From Candidatus Colicola caccequi (GTDB lineage Bacteria; Bacteroidota; Bacteroidia; Bacteroidales; Paludibacteraceae): a stretch of DNA of 26,753 bases. Location of the stretch: the NCBI GenBank assembly GCA_018065205.1, contig JAGHTR010000178.1, forward strand, positions 1 to 26,753, given 5' to 3'. Within the stretch, counting starts at the first letter, position 1; each line of letters starts with the position of its first letter. Positions 15,409-23,058 of the stretch are shown piece after piece. The notes under the pieces are model-generated. The model did no database searches and was not told where the DNA came from. It worked only from the letters and a program-made list of their open reading frames with translations. A program made the translations under genes and the position numbers.

Positions 15409-16047
15409 TTATTCGTCTGATATCAATTTATATTTTCTTGCTGTGCGTAACACGCTATGCACATAGTGGCAAGTCTCGGTGGAATTGAAAGCACCATAAA
15501 GGACAACGGAATCGGTGTAGAACGATTCTTGGGACAACAAACCTAAGTAGTGCTCTATAGTGCTCCATCGGTACGGATTCTCGCCATACTTGCGGGCTAA
15601 GCGTCGGGCATCCATAATGTGCGCAGGACCGGCATTATAGGAGGCCAACACGAATTTAGTTTGCTCGGCAGAATCCGTAATGAAGTAGAATTTCTTCTGC
15701 AAGCAACGGATATAATCTACTCCGGCACGTATATTATCCTCGGGATTCCAAATAGTCGTATCGTTCAATCCGAAACGATAAGCCGTTGTGGGCATTAGTT
15801 GCATCACGCCACAAGCCCCCACATAGGAGGTTGCTTTGGGGTTGAAGTGGCTCTCGTTCCATGCCACGGCAGCCAATGTCTCCCAATCCCAACCAATGGT
15901 GGGAGCATATTGTTGGAAGCAAGACATATACGGAACGGGTTCCAGCACCGCTATTTCCTCTACGATGACGTACCATTTAGAGCGCATCATACCGATGCCA
16001 AAAGCGATTAGGCAGACCGCTAAGAGTGTCCAAAGTGCTTTTTTCAT
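15409..16047 (-). CDS. Membrane-anchored lytic transglycosylase (SLT/MltF-like)
   Basis: The 212-aa protein starts with one hydrophobic segment (about 4-22), an anchor or uncleaved signal, so the enzyme faces the periplasm. The SLT domain covers about 45-200: WNESHFNPKA with catalytic Glu65, GACGVMQLMPTTAYRFG and ASYNAGPAHIMDARRLA. These match the catalytic domain of MltF, but the N-terminal amino-acid-binding domain of MltF is missing. It would cleave peptidoglycan glycan strands to 1,6-anhydroMurNAc ends. Its start overlaps the ffh stop by one base (TAATG), and folD follows after 1 nt, so it is firmly inside the operon. Confidence 0.93.
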   Translation of the reverse strand: MKKALWTLLAVCLIAFGIGMMRSKWYVIVEEIAVLEPVPYMSCFQQYAPTIGWDWETLAAVAWNESHFNPKATSYVGACGVMQLMPTTAYRFGLNDTTIWNPEDNIRAGVDYIRCLQKKFYFITDSAEQTKFVLASYNAGPAHIMDARRLARKYGENPYRWSTIEHYLGLLSQESFYTDSVVLYGAFNSTETCHYVHSVLRTARKYKLISDE

Positions 16048-17342
16048 TATCTTCTACGCATTTGTTGCATTTTACGCATCATCTTGCTGGTTTGTTCAAA
16101 CTGCTTGAGGAAGCGATTGAGTTCAACTATACTGGTACCTGAACCGCGAGCGATACGGTCCTTGCGGCTGCCGTTCAGGCATCCCGGATTAGCACGTTCG
16201 TACGGAGTCATACTGCCAATAATAGCCTCAATAGGTTTGAAGGCATCGTCACTCACTTCTACGTTCTTCATCGCCTTATCCATGCCGGGAATCATACCCA
16301 TCAGGTCCTTGATTGAACCCATTTTCTTGATTTGCTGGAGTTGACCGATAAAGTCGTTAAAGTCAAATTGGTTATGGGCGATACGCTTGCTGATGCGACG
16401 TGCTTCTTGCTCGTCATACTGTTGTTGGGCGCGTTCTACAAGACTGACTACATCACCCATTCCTAAGATACGATCCGCCATACGAGAAGGATGGAAGACA
16501 TCCAAAGCATCCATTTTCTCTCCGGTACCGATAAACTTAATCGGTTTATCCACTACGCTGCGGATACTGAGGGCAGCACCACCACGAGCATCACCATCCA
16601 GTTTAGTCAGGATGACACCATCAAAGTTGAGGCGGTCATTAAATTCCTTAGCCGTATTAACGGCATCCTGACCGGTCATACTATCCACTACAAACAATGT
16701 CTCGCTGGGTTCAATAGCATTTTTGATAGCAGCAATCTCTTGCATCATCTGTTCATCTATAGCCAGACGACCGGCCGTATCAACGATGAGCACGTCATAG
16801 CCGTATGTACGGGCTTCGCGCACGGCTTTCTTGGCTTTCTCAACAGCATTGGCTTCCGTTTCCTCGGTATAGACCTTAGCACCAATCTGTTCGCCTAATA
16901 CGCGCAACTGCTCAATAGCAGCGGGACGATAGACGTCGCAAGCAGCCAGCATCACTTTCTTACCTTTCTTCATCAGGAAATGCGCCAACTTAGCGGCGTG
17001 GGTTGTTTTACCCGAACCTTGTAAACCGGCCATTAAGATAATAGCAGGACTACCTTTGAGGTTCATTTCTACAGCCTCGCCACCCATCAGGTTGGCCAGT
17101 TCGTCGTGGGTAATCTTAACCATCAACTGACCGGGTCTGACGGCAGTCATCACACTTTGCCCCAAGGCTTTCTCCTTCACCTGGTCAGTAAATTGTTTGG
17201 CCGTTTTATAGTTAACATCGGCCTCCAAAAGGGCTTTACGAATATCCTTAACTGTTTCGGCAATATTGATCTCGGTAATACGACCTTCACCTTTAAGAAT
17301 CTTAAAACTTCGTTCTAATCGTTCACTTAAATTATCAAACAT
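16047..17342 (-). CDS. ffh: Signal recognition particle GTPase Ffh
   Basis: From the ATG at 17342 the protein is 431 aa, typical for Ffh. An upstream in-frame extension to 17516 runs through the promoter and was rejected. The start MFDNLSERLERSFKIL opens the N domain. The G domain has GLQGSGKTT, DVYRPAAIEQL, DTAGRL and TKLDGDARGGAALS. The Met-rich M domain holds IPGMDKAMKN, NPGCLNGSRKDRIARGSGTS (an SRP-RNA-binding segment) and an ending rich in Met and Arg. Ffh with 4.5S RNA delivers nascent membrane proteins to FtsY. It leads a seven-gene minus-strand operon from the promoter at 17367-17398; no 4.5S RNA gene was recognised in the window. Confidence 0.98.
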   Translation of the reverse strand: MFDNLSERLERSFKILKGEGRITEINIAETVKDIRKALLEADVNYKTAKQFTDQVKEKALGQSVMTAVRPGQLMVKITHDELANLMGGEAVEMNLKGSPAIILMAGLQGSGKTTHAAKLAHFLMKKGKKVMLAACDVYRPAAIEQLRVLGEQIGAKVYTEETEANAVEKAKKAVREARTYGYDVLIVDTAGRLAIDEQMMQEIAAIKNAIEPSETLFVVDSMTGQDAVNTAKEFNDRLNFDGVILTKLDGDARGGAALSIRSVVDKPIKFIGTGEKMDALDVFHPSRMADRILGMGDVVSLVERAQQQYDEQEARRISKRIAHNQFDFNDFIGQLQQIKKMGSIKDLMGMIPGMDKAMKNVEVSDDAFKPIEAIIGSMTPYERANPGCLNGSRKDRIARGSGTSIVELNRFLKQFEQTSKMMRKMQQMRRR

Positions 17343-17366
17343 AGTTATCCATATTAATTCGTGCCG

Positions 17367-17398
17367 CAAAAGTACAAAATTATTTGCATATATGCAAA
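17367..17398 (-). promoter_or_regulatory. Promoter of the ffh operon
   Basis: Minus-strand -33 TTTG (17395-17398) and -7 TACTTTTG (17367-17374) are 20 bp apart. The -33 box sits in AAATTTGCATATATGCAAAT, an A/T-rich palindrome-like stretch shared in part with the steroid-operon and mntA promoters. Confidence 0.75.
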
Positions 17399-17403
17399 TT
17401 TTT

Positions 17404-17435
17404 CTTGTGTATTTGAAAAATATTTTATACTTTTG
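17404..17435 (+). promoter_or_regulatory. Promoter of the PagL-like gene
   Basis: The -33 element CTTG (17404-17407, one mismatch to TTTG) and -7 TACTTTTG (17428-17435) are 20 bp apart. Transcription would start only a few bases before the ATG at 17446, giving a very short leader. The -33 element lies 5 bp from that of the divergent ffh promoter. Confidence 0.65.
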
Positions 17436-17445
17436 TAGTCGAATT

Positions 17446-18744
17446 ATGAAAAAGACCGTATTTTTATTCCTTTTTGGACTAATCAGTTGCTCTATTTGGG
17501 CAAAGAATGACAGCATACATTATGAACTCGCCTATCGCGTTAATGCCCTAGGTGGGATGATGGTGAAGGACGATAAAGTGGACCCGTGGATTGACCGTCC
17601 AATGTTAGGCGGCACCTTTGCCGTGGAATTTTTACCGACCGGCAGATGGAAGAGTTTACAACAATGGAATAATACGAGTGTAGGCGTAGGCGTGACGTAT
17701 ATCAATTTAGGTAATGACAAGATGTTAGGCAACACGGTGGCGCTGCATGGTCACTTGAATACCCCATTTGTCACCCTTCCCCATTTCGTATTTGGATTAC
17801 GGCCGACGGTTGGTCTGGCTTTTTGCGACAAGCGGTATAGTAATACGTATCAAAGCGACAAATACGCCAAATACTCCAGTTATGAGGGGGCTAACCAGTC
17901 GATTGGAAGTGTAGTAAACGCTTTTTTAGGCCTGCAACTCTACATGGATTTCCCGGTTCGTGATGGGTTTGATATCACCCTTGCCTTTGGGTGGCATCAT
18001 ATCTCGAACGGCAGTATTATTCATCCTAATGGAGGATATAACATGCTGAATGGCGAATTAGGAATGCGTTATACACCGGGGCTGAGCAAGGCCCGTGTAG
18101 CGGCCGGCACAGCCTATCAGCGTCCAAAAACAGATGTACCTCACCATTTGTACGATGGCGTAACTAAGAAGTGGGATGTTGAGATTTTTGCTACAGGAGG
18201 TCTCAAGCAGAATTACTACAAAGATAACATGAATGGCATGCAGTTCTTCGGAGCCGCCTCTTTGGGGGTAGCAGCTCACTGGCAGCCTGTCAGTATATTC
18301 AAATTCGGATTGGGTGTAGATGCCTTTTACGACGGCTACTATGCGTGCGTAAATGATGAGTTCAAAACCGAAGACTCCAAGCACGTTACTTACTTTGGTA
18401 AGACCTACCTCAAGGAGAGCAAAGTGGAGAACTGTTTCCGTGTAGGTATCAGTTTGCAGCCGGAATTTACCATCGGTAAACTGACGGCCGGTATTCATAT
18501 CGGATTCTACGTATGGGATCCTATCAAGAACCTGGAGCCTTATAAAGAAGCCGCTAAAGGGCTTGACCGAGGCATCTTCTATAGTTATGACTTCACAAAA
18601 GCCAGTAATTACCAAGATGGCTGGTTATATACGCGTTTTATCCTAAAATATTTATGCACCAAGCACCTATTTGTGCAAATAGGTCTTAAGACGCACGGCG
18701 TTCGAGCCGAGTTTATTGATGCCGGCTTGGGTGTACGAATTTAG
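17446..18744 (+). CDS. PagL/acyloxyacyl hydrolase-like outer-membrane barrel
   Basis: The ATG at 17446 follows the promoter closely and gives 432 aa; a longer frame back to 17266 enters ffh and was dropped. Residues 1-19 are a signal peptide (ISCSIWA). The middle resembles the PagL/lipid A 3-O-deacylase family: FGWHHISNGS with H185 and S187, then NGGYNMLNGELGMRY with E204 as a candidate third residue. Alternating hydrophobic strands and a final strand ending in GLGVRI suggest a barrel. PagL removes an acyl chain from lipid A; here the protein is over twice the length of Pseudomonas PagL, as in other Bacteroidetes homologues I remember. It converges on the nuclease gene with a 4-bp overlap of stop codons. 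Confidence 0.8.
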   Translation: MKKTVFLFLFGLISCSIWAKNDSIHYELAYRVNALGGMMVKDDKVDPWIDRPMLGGTFAVEFLPTGRWKSLQQWNNTSVGVGVTYINLGNDKMLGNTVALHGHLNTPFVTLPHFVFGLRPTVGLAFCDKRYSNTYQSDKYAKYSSYEGANQSIGSVVNAFLGLQLYMDFPVRDGFDITLAFGWHHISNGSIIHPNGGYNMLNGELGMRYTPGLSKARVAAGTAYQRPKTDVPHHLYDGVTKKWDVEIFATGGLKQNYYKDNMNGMQFFGAASLGVAAHWQPVSIFKFGLGVDAFYDGYYACVNDEFKTEDSKHVTYFGKTYLKESKVENCFRVGISLQPEFTIGKLTAGIHIGFYVWDPIKNLEPYKEAAKGLDRGIFYSYDFTKASNYQDGWLYTRFILKYLCTKHLFVQIGLKTHGVRAEFIDAGLGVRI

Positions 18745-20117
18745 AATTTTATTCCAATCAACAGCGGATCGTGGTCCGAGTAACGGAAGTAACGATTCTT
18801 TTTGGCAGCGGGAGACATCACGCTGCGGATTTTCTTGGGTGCTAACTTAGGAATCTCGCGATTCTTGTAGTTATACTTGCTGTAGTACGCAGCGGAATAG
18901 TAGTAATCGGTATTCCAATGGATAGGGCTGATGGCTACTATCTGTGCTGCCATTGAGGGCGATGCATAGCAACGGTCCAAGTAGCCACATTCCCCTTTGT
19001 AGGAGTAACTATAGTTATTGGGAGCCATCGTAGAATTGATATCCTGATAACCGGCCTCTACAATCGTCTGTAGAGGTTGCTCTTGAGCATAAGCGTTATA
19101 GTCGCCCAACAGCAGATAATCGGGGTCTGTCTCTGTCTGTTTATATTCCTCCAATGCATCCAAAATAGCATGGCTGTTAGCCATTCGTTTTTCGTTAGCG
19201 ACATGTGGATCGCCTCGTTTGCTTCGAGGGTGATTAAGGCTGATGGTGAAGCGTTCGCCGGTGGCTATATCCTGCCATCCTTGCAACATAAAACGATGGG
19301 CATAGATATTGCCCGTCAGCATTTGGGTAGGCTCACCTTCTGCATGATAAGCAAAACGCAGAGCGCCATAGGGACGCACTTTATCCTTGCGATAGAGGAA
19401 TCCGACGGAAATCGTATCTCGATCGCACGTATCCGTTAGTACAAACGCATAACGATCCTTACCGCATAACTCATTCATCTTAGCCACTAATTCGGCAGGA
19501 GCGGCATCCCCTTGTTCTAATTCGCAGATGGTGTATATATCCGCATTAAAGCGCGTTAAAGCAGACGCCACTTTATAGCATTGTAGGGCATGCTGACCCA
19601 CCGTATTTCGGCGGGTAGCATAGCCTCCTACATGCACAAAGTAATTTTGGATATTAGCCGCACAAATAACTACATCTGCCTCCTTCATATTAGGCAGTTT
19701 CTTGGATGGTTTGTAGTTTTTGAAACGTGGCTGAGCACCTGTTTGCAAATGTCTTTCGCCCATCACGCGAGCGGTGAGGTTCTTGACGGTTGCGCCTAAG
19801 TTGAGACTAAACGGATAGCGGCATTCCAATTTGATACGATGTTGTTGGTTATAGTTGACTAAACGCCAATATTCGGTACTATCGCCTTGAGCCAAACCAA
19901 CGGCTTTCTCTTCGGGCACGAACAACCGTTCCTCCGAAAGAATCAAACTATCGTACATCGTGCCACACACCACAAGGGGTGTGGTAATGGTAATGGCTTG
20001 ACCTTTATAACGCATCCAGCCATCCTTATTTAGTTGCTCTAAACTAACCTTGACAGTCCCTGCAGAAAGGCATACACAACCTATCGCAAAGAGTGCGAGC
20101 AAAAGACATTTTTTCAT
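18741..20117 (-). CDS. Secreted endonuclease/exonuclease/phosphatase-family protein
   Basis: The 458-aa protein has a signal peptide (about 1-19). An N-terminal OB-like region (20-125) starts with VKVSLEQLNKDG and includes YKGQAITITTPL. An EEP domain follows from about 145: AANIQNYF, ICELEQGDAA (metal-binding Glu), DTISVGFLYR, SLNHPRSKRGD (His), LLLGDYNAYAQE (GDxN) and the closing YSDHDPLLIGI with the catalytic Asp-His. The set is complete, so it should be an active Mg2+-dependent nuclease or phosphodiesterase outside the cytosol, similar in layout to extracellular nucleases of the ExeM/NucH kind. It lies 29 nt downstream of thrS and may share its transcript. Extracellular DNA use for phosphate or nucleosides is an inference. 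Confidence 0.92.
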   Translation of the reverse strand: MKKCLLLALFAIGCVCLSAGTVKVSLEQLNKDGWMRYKGQAITITTPLVVCGTMYDSLILSEERLFVPEEKAVGLAQGDSTEYWRLVNYNQQHRIKLECRYPFSLNLGATVKNLTARVMGERHLQTGAQPRFKNYKPSKKLPNMKEADVVICAANIQNYFVHVGGYATRRNTVGQHALQCYKVASALTRFNADIYTICELEQGDAAPAELVAKMNELCGKDRYAFVLTDTCDRDTISVGFLYRKDKVRPYGALRFAYHAEGEPTQMLTGNIYAHRFMLQGWQDIATGERFTISLNHPRSKRGDPHVANEKRMANSHAILDALEEYKQTETDPDYLLLGDYNAYAQEQPLQTIVEAGYQDINSTMAPNNYSYSYKGECGYLDRCYASPSMAAQIVAISPIHWNTDYYYSAAYYSKYNYKNREIPKLAPKKIRSVMSPAAKKNRYFRYSDHDPLLIGIKF

Positions 20118-20146
20118 AACAATAATTTATGTATAGAACAGGAATC

Positions 20147-22132
20147 TTACTTGGTGTAAGCGTTCATTTGGTCGTTAACGGTCTTATTAACAAAGTCCGC
20201 AAACTCTTGAATGGTCATTTGACCCTTCTCTTCGGCACCCTGTTGACGAACGGATAGCAAGCCTTGTTCAGCTTCTTTCTCGCCAACAATCAACATATAC
20301 GGGATACGTTTGAGTTCGTTATCGCGGATCTTGCGTCCTAATTTCTCGTTACGGTCATCTACCAATACGCGAACATCCTGTTGTTCCAACATCTCCTTCA
20401 CTTTCCAAGCGTACTCGTTGCTCTTTTCGGAGATAGGCAGAACCACTGCCTGATCGGGAGTGAGCCACAATGGGAACTTACCTGCGGTATGCTCAATCAG
20501 CACAGCCACGAAGCGTTCCATACTGCCAAACGGAGCACGGTGAATCATAACAGGACGGTGTTTGAGGTTGTCCTCGCCGGTGTATTCCAACTGGAAGCGT
20601 TCCGGCAGGTTATAATCGACCTGAATCGTACCCAACTGCCAACGACGACCCAGAGCATCCTTCACCATGAAGTCCAGTTTAGGTCCGTAGAAAGCAGCCT
20701 CACCTTCCACCTCAGTTGCAGGCAGGTTCATCTCCTTGCATGCCTCACGAATAGCATTCTCGGCCTGAGCCCATACTTCGTCACTTCCTACATACTTGGT
20801 ATGGTTATTGGGGTCGCGCAATGAGATCTGTGCCTCAAAGTTCTCGAAGTTGAGCGATTTGAAGATGATATTGATGATTTCCATCACGCGGATGAACTCC
20901 TGTTTAACTTGGTCTTGACGGCAGAAGATATGGGCATCGTCTTGAGTGAACGAACGAACACGTGTCAGTCCGTGCAACTCGCCACTCTGCTCATAACGAT
21001 AAACGGTACCGAACTCAGCGCAGCGGAAAGGCAGATCCTTGTAGGAACGAGGACTATTCTTGAAAATAGCGCAGTGGTGAGGGCAGTTCATCGGCTTCAG
21101 CATGTAAACCTCACCTTCCTCAGGAGTCGTAATGGGTTGGAACGAGTCCTTGCCATAGTGATCCCAGTGACCGGAAGTGATATAGAGGTTCTTGCTGCCG
21201 ATATGTGGCGTAATCACCTGTTGGTAGCCATATTGTTTTTGTATTTTCTTGAGGAAGTCCTCCAAGCGCAGACGCAGGGCGGTTCCTTTGGGCAACCAAA
21301 TAGGCAGACCCTTACCTACCATATCTGAAAACATGAATAAGTCCAATTCCTTACCTATCTTGCGATGGTCACGTTTCTTAGCCTCTTCCAGCAGAGCAAG
21401 GTACTCATCCAACATGCTCTTTTTGGGGAAGGAAACGGCATAAATACGAGTCATCATGGGACGAGTCTCGTCGCCACGCCAGTAAGCAGCAGCGCAACTG
21501 AGCACTTTAACGGCTTTGATAGGCTCGGTGGAAAGGATATGCGGACCGCGGCAAAGGTCAGTAAAATTACCTTGGGTGTAGGTCGTAATGGTGCCTTCTT
21601 CCAAATCATTAATCAACTCGCACTTGTAGGTCTGACCCTTATCGCCAAACTGCTTGAGTGCGTCGGCTTTGCTGATGGACTTCTTAACAAGCACTTCTTT
21701 CTTGGCATGCAGCTCCATCATCTTAGCCTCAATCTGCGGGAAGTCTTTCTCGCTGATGACTTGTCCTTCGGCAGGATAAACATCATAGTAAAAACCATTC
21801 TCAATAGCAGGACCAATACCGAATTGGATGCCGGGATACAGTTCTTGCAATGCCTCTGCCATCAAGTGAGAAGATGTGTGCCAAAAAGCATGTTTAGCCT
21901 CTTCGTCTTCCCACTTATGCAGTTTGATAGCGCAGTCCTCTGTCAGAGGTGCGTTCAATTCGGTGATAACATATTCACCGTGCATTGTGCATTGTGCATC
22001 GTTAACTTTTTTAACACTTGCCACAAGGATTTCTTGGGCCAAACGACTGCTGATACTCTCAGCAACTTGGAGGGGCGTCACGCCACTCTCGAACTCACGG
22101 ACGCTACCGTCCGGAAAAGAAATTTTTATCAT
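20147..22132 (-). CDS. thrS: Threonyl-tRNA synthetase
   Basis: From the ATG at 22132 the enzyme is 661 aa; a TTG extension to 22189 was rejected because MIKISFPDGSVREF is the typical TGS start. The order is TGS domain (1-70), editing N2 domain (about 85-240, HTSSHLMAEAL near the start and RGPHI later), catalytic class II core with MNCPHHCAIF (zinc Cys) and RYEQSGELHGLTRVRSFTQDDAHIF (motif 2), and the anticodon-binding end. The TGS domain carries an apparent 7-residue insertion, DAQCTMH (45-51), made by three heptamer repeats. It charges tRNA-Thr. It lies 62 nt after ddh, with a possible leader ORF in the gap, and is not followed by infC-rpmI-rplT, its common neighbours. Confidence 0.97.
   Translation of the reverse strand: MIKISFPDGSVREFESGVTPLQVAESISSRLAQEILVASVKKVNDAQCTMHGEYVITELNAPLTEDCAIKLHKWEDEEAKHAFWHTSSHLMAEALQELYPGIQFGIGPAIENGFYYDVYPAEGQVISEKDFPQIEAKMMELHAKKEVLVKKSISKADALKQFGDKGQTYKCELINDLEEGTITTYTQGNFTDLCRGPHILSTEPIKAVKVLSCAAAYWRGDETRPMMTRIYAVSFPKKSMLDEYLALLEEAKKRDHRKIGKELDLFMFSDMVGKGLPIWLPKGTALRLRLEDFLKKIQKQYGYQQVITPHIGSKNLYITSGHWDHYGKDSFQPITTPEEGEVYMLKPMNCPHHCAIFKNSPRSYKDLPFRCAEFGTVYRYEQSGELHGLTRVRSFTQDDAHIFCRQDQVKQEFIRVMEIINIIFKSLNFENFEAQISLRDPNNHTKYVGSDEVWAQAENAIREACKEMNLPATEVEGEAAFYGPKLDFMVKDALGRRWQLGTIQVDYNLPERFQLEYTGEDNLKHRPVMIHRAPFGSMERFVAVLIEHTAGKFPLWLTPDQAVVLPISEKSNEYAWKVKEMLEQQDVRVLVDDRNEKLGRKIRDNELKRIPYMLIVGEKEAEQGLLSVRQQGAEEKGQMTIQEFADFVNKTVNDQMNAYTK
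21980..22000 (-). repeat. Three 7-bp tandem units inside the thrS TGS domain
   Basis: On the minus strand the units are GATGCAC, AATGCAC and AATGCAC, exactly 21 bp. They lie between the Val-Asn codons and the Gly-Glu codons of what is normally a continuous VNGE motif, and add DAQCTMH in frame. Confidence 0.85.
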
Positions 22133-22167
22133 ATAAACGTACAAATGTTTACGGCGTAGAGGCGCAC
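22129..22167 (-). other. Possible 12-codon leader ORF upstream of thrS
   Basis: A GTG at 22167 opens a reading frame of 12 codons (VRLYAVNICTFI, one Thr) whose TGA overlaps the thrS ATG in ATGA. It is preceded at 5 nt by AAAGGAGG (22173-22180), a perfect Shine-Dalgarno sequence and unusual in this window. GAGGC and GCCTC could pair and hide it. It may be chance; translation is unproven. Confidence 0.3.
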
Positions 22168-22194
22168 AAATGCCTCCTTTGCCAATCAAATCTT

Positions 22195-23058
22195 CTAAAC
22201 TAATCGTCTCACATTACTCTCTGTATCATCAGGCAGCATCCATACGGGAGCCAATTCAATGGTTGTGTAGCATCCATATAGCCCTTGTTGCTGCAACCGA
22301 TACGCCGCACGGGCGCATCCCACCATAAACTGAGCCGTAAGAGACGGATTGTCAATACGCATCTCAAATTTGAGTTGCTGGTCATCCCTATCGGCCGCTA
22401 CTCCACTCCGCTCCAGCAGCACGCCATGCGCCGTGGTTTGGTATTGCTCCACATCAGCCACTAATTCCACTTCGGTCTCGTCGTGCGCAAAGTAATCGTC
22501 GGCCAATAGACGGCGTCGTACATCCTCAAAATCATATCCGTCTTCCAATTCAATATACACATGTCTGCCATGTTTACCTTGTCCTAACGGCAGGGTTATG
22601 CTCAAGGCATTCTTAACACCCTGTATGGCTTTGGCTGCCACGGTATGTCCCATGGAACGTCCCGGACCAAAGTTGGTGTAGGACTGCCCTTCCGGAGTAA
22701 GCACTTCTAACAAGGCTCTTACCATGGAGTCCGAACCCGGATCCCAACCGGCTGAGATGATACTGACAGCGTGGTTAGCCTGAGCGATGGGCATCAGTTG
22801 ACGGCGAACGTCGGCTATTTGGGTGTGTATATCAAACGAATCCACCGTGTTGATTCCCATTTTATTGAGTTGTTCGGCAAAGATTGGAGCCTCGCGTGTA
22901 GGCAGGCATAATAATGCCACATCTACGTGCGGCAAACGGGCTATTGCCTCCATCTCGTTATGATGGAACACCCCAATCAACTCCATATCGGATGCGGCTT
23001 GAACGGCTTTGATGGCTGCCGAACCGATATTTCCTGTGCCAATAATGATTATTTTCAT
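22195..23058 (-). CDS. ddh: meso-Diaminopimelate dehydrogenase
   Basis: The 287-aa protein opens with a Rossmann motif (IIGTGNIGSAA) and shows the Ddh signatures SAGWDPGSDSMVRALLE and FGPGRSMGHTVAAKAIQGVKNA, plus LCLPTREAP and SFDIH. It catalyses the one-step reductive amination of tetrahydrodipicolinate to meso-diaminopimelate with NADPH, giving lysine and peptidoglycan cross-link precursors and bypassing the succinylase and aminotransferase routes. Its start overlaps the DPP-IV-like stop by 4 bp (ATGA). thrS follows after 62 nt. Length and motifs agree well with the family. Confidence 0.95.
   Translation of the reverse strand: MKIIIIGTGNIGSAAIKAVQAASDMELIGVFHHNEMEAIARLPHVDVALLCLPTREAPIFAEQLNKMGINTVDSFDIHTQIADVRRQLMPIAQANHAVSIISAGWDPGSDSMVRALLEVLTPEGQSYTNFGPGRSMGHTVAAKAIQGVKNALSITLPLGQGKHGRHVYIELEDGYDFEDVRRRLLADDYFAHDETEVELVADVEQYQTTAHGVLLERSGVAADRDDQQLKFEMRIDNPSLTAQFMVGCARAAYRLQQQGLYGCYTTIELAPVWMLPDDTESNVRRLV

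Noticed and set aside
17343..17516. N-terminal extension of Ffh
   Set aside because: It runs through the ffh promoter and the divergent promoter, while MFDNLSERL is the standard Ffh start.
22133..22189. TTG-started extension of ThrS
   Set aside because: The extra 19 residues do not belong to the TGS domain, whose usual start is the ATG at 22132.
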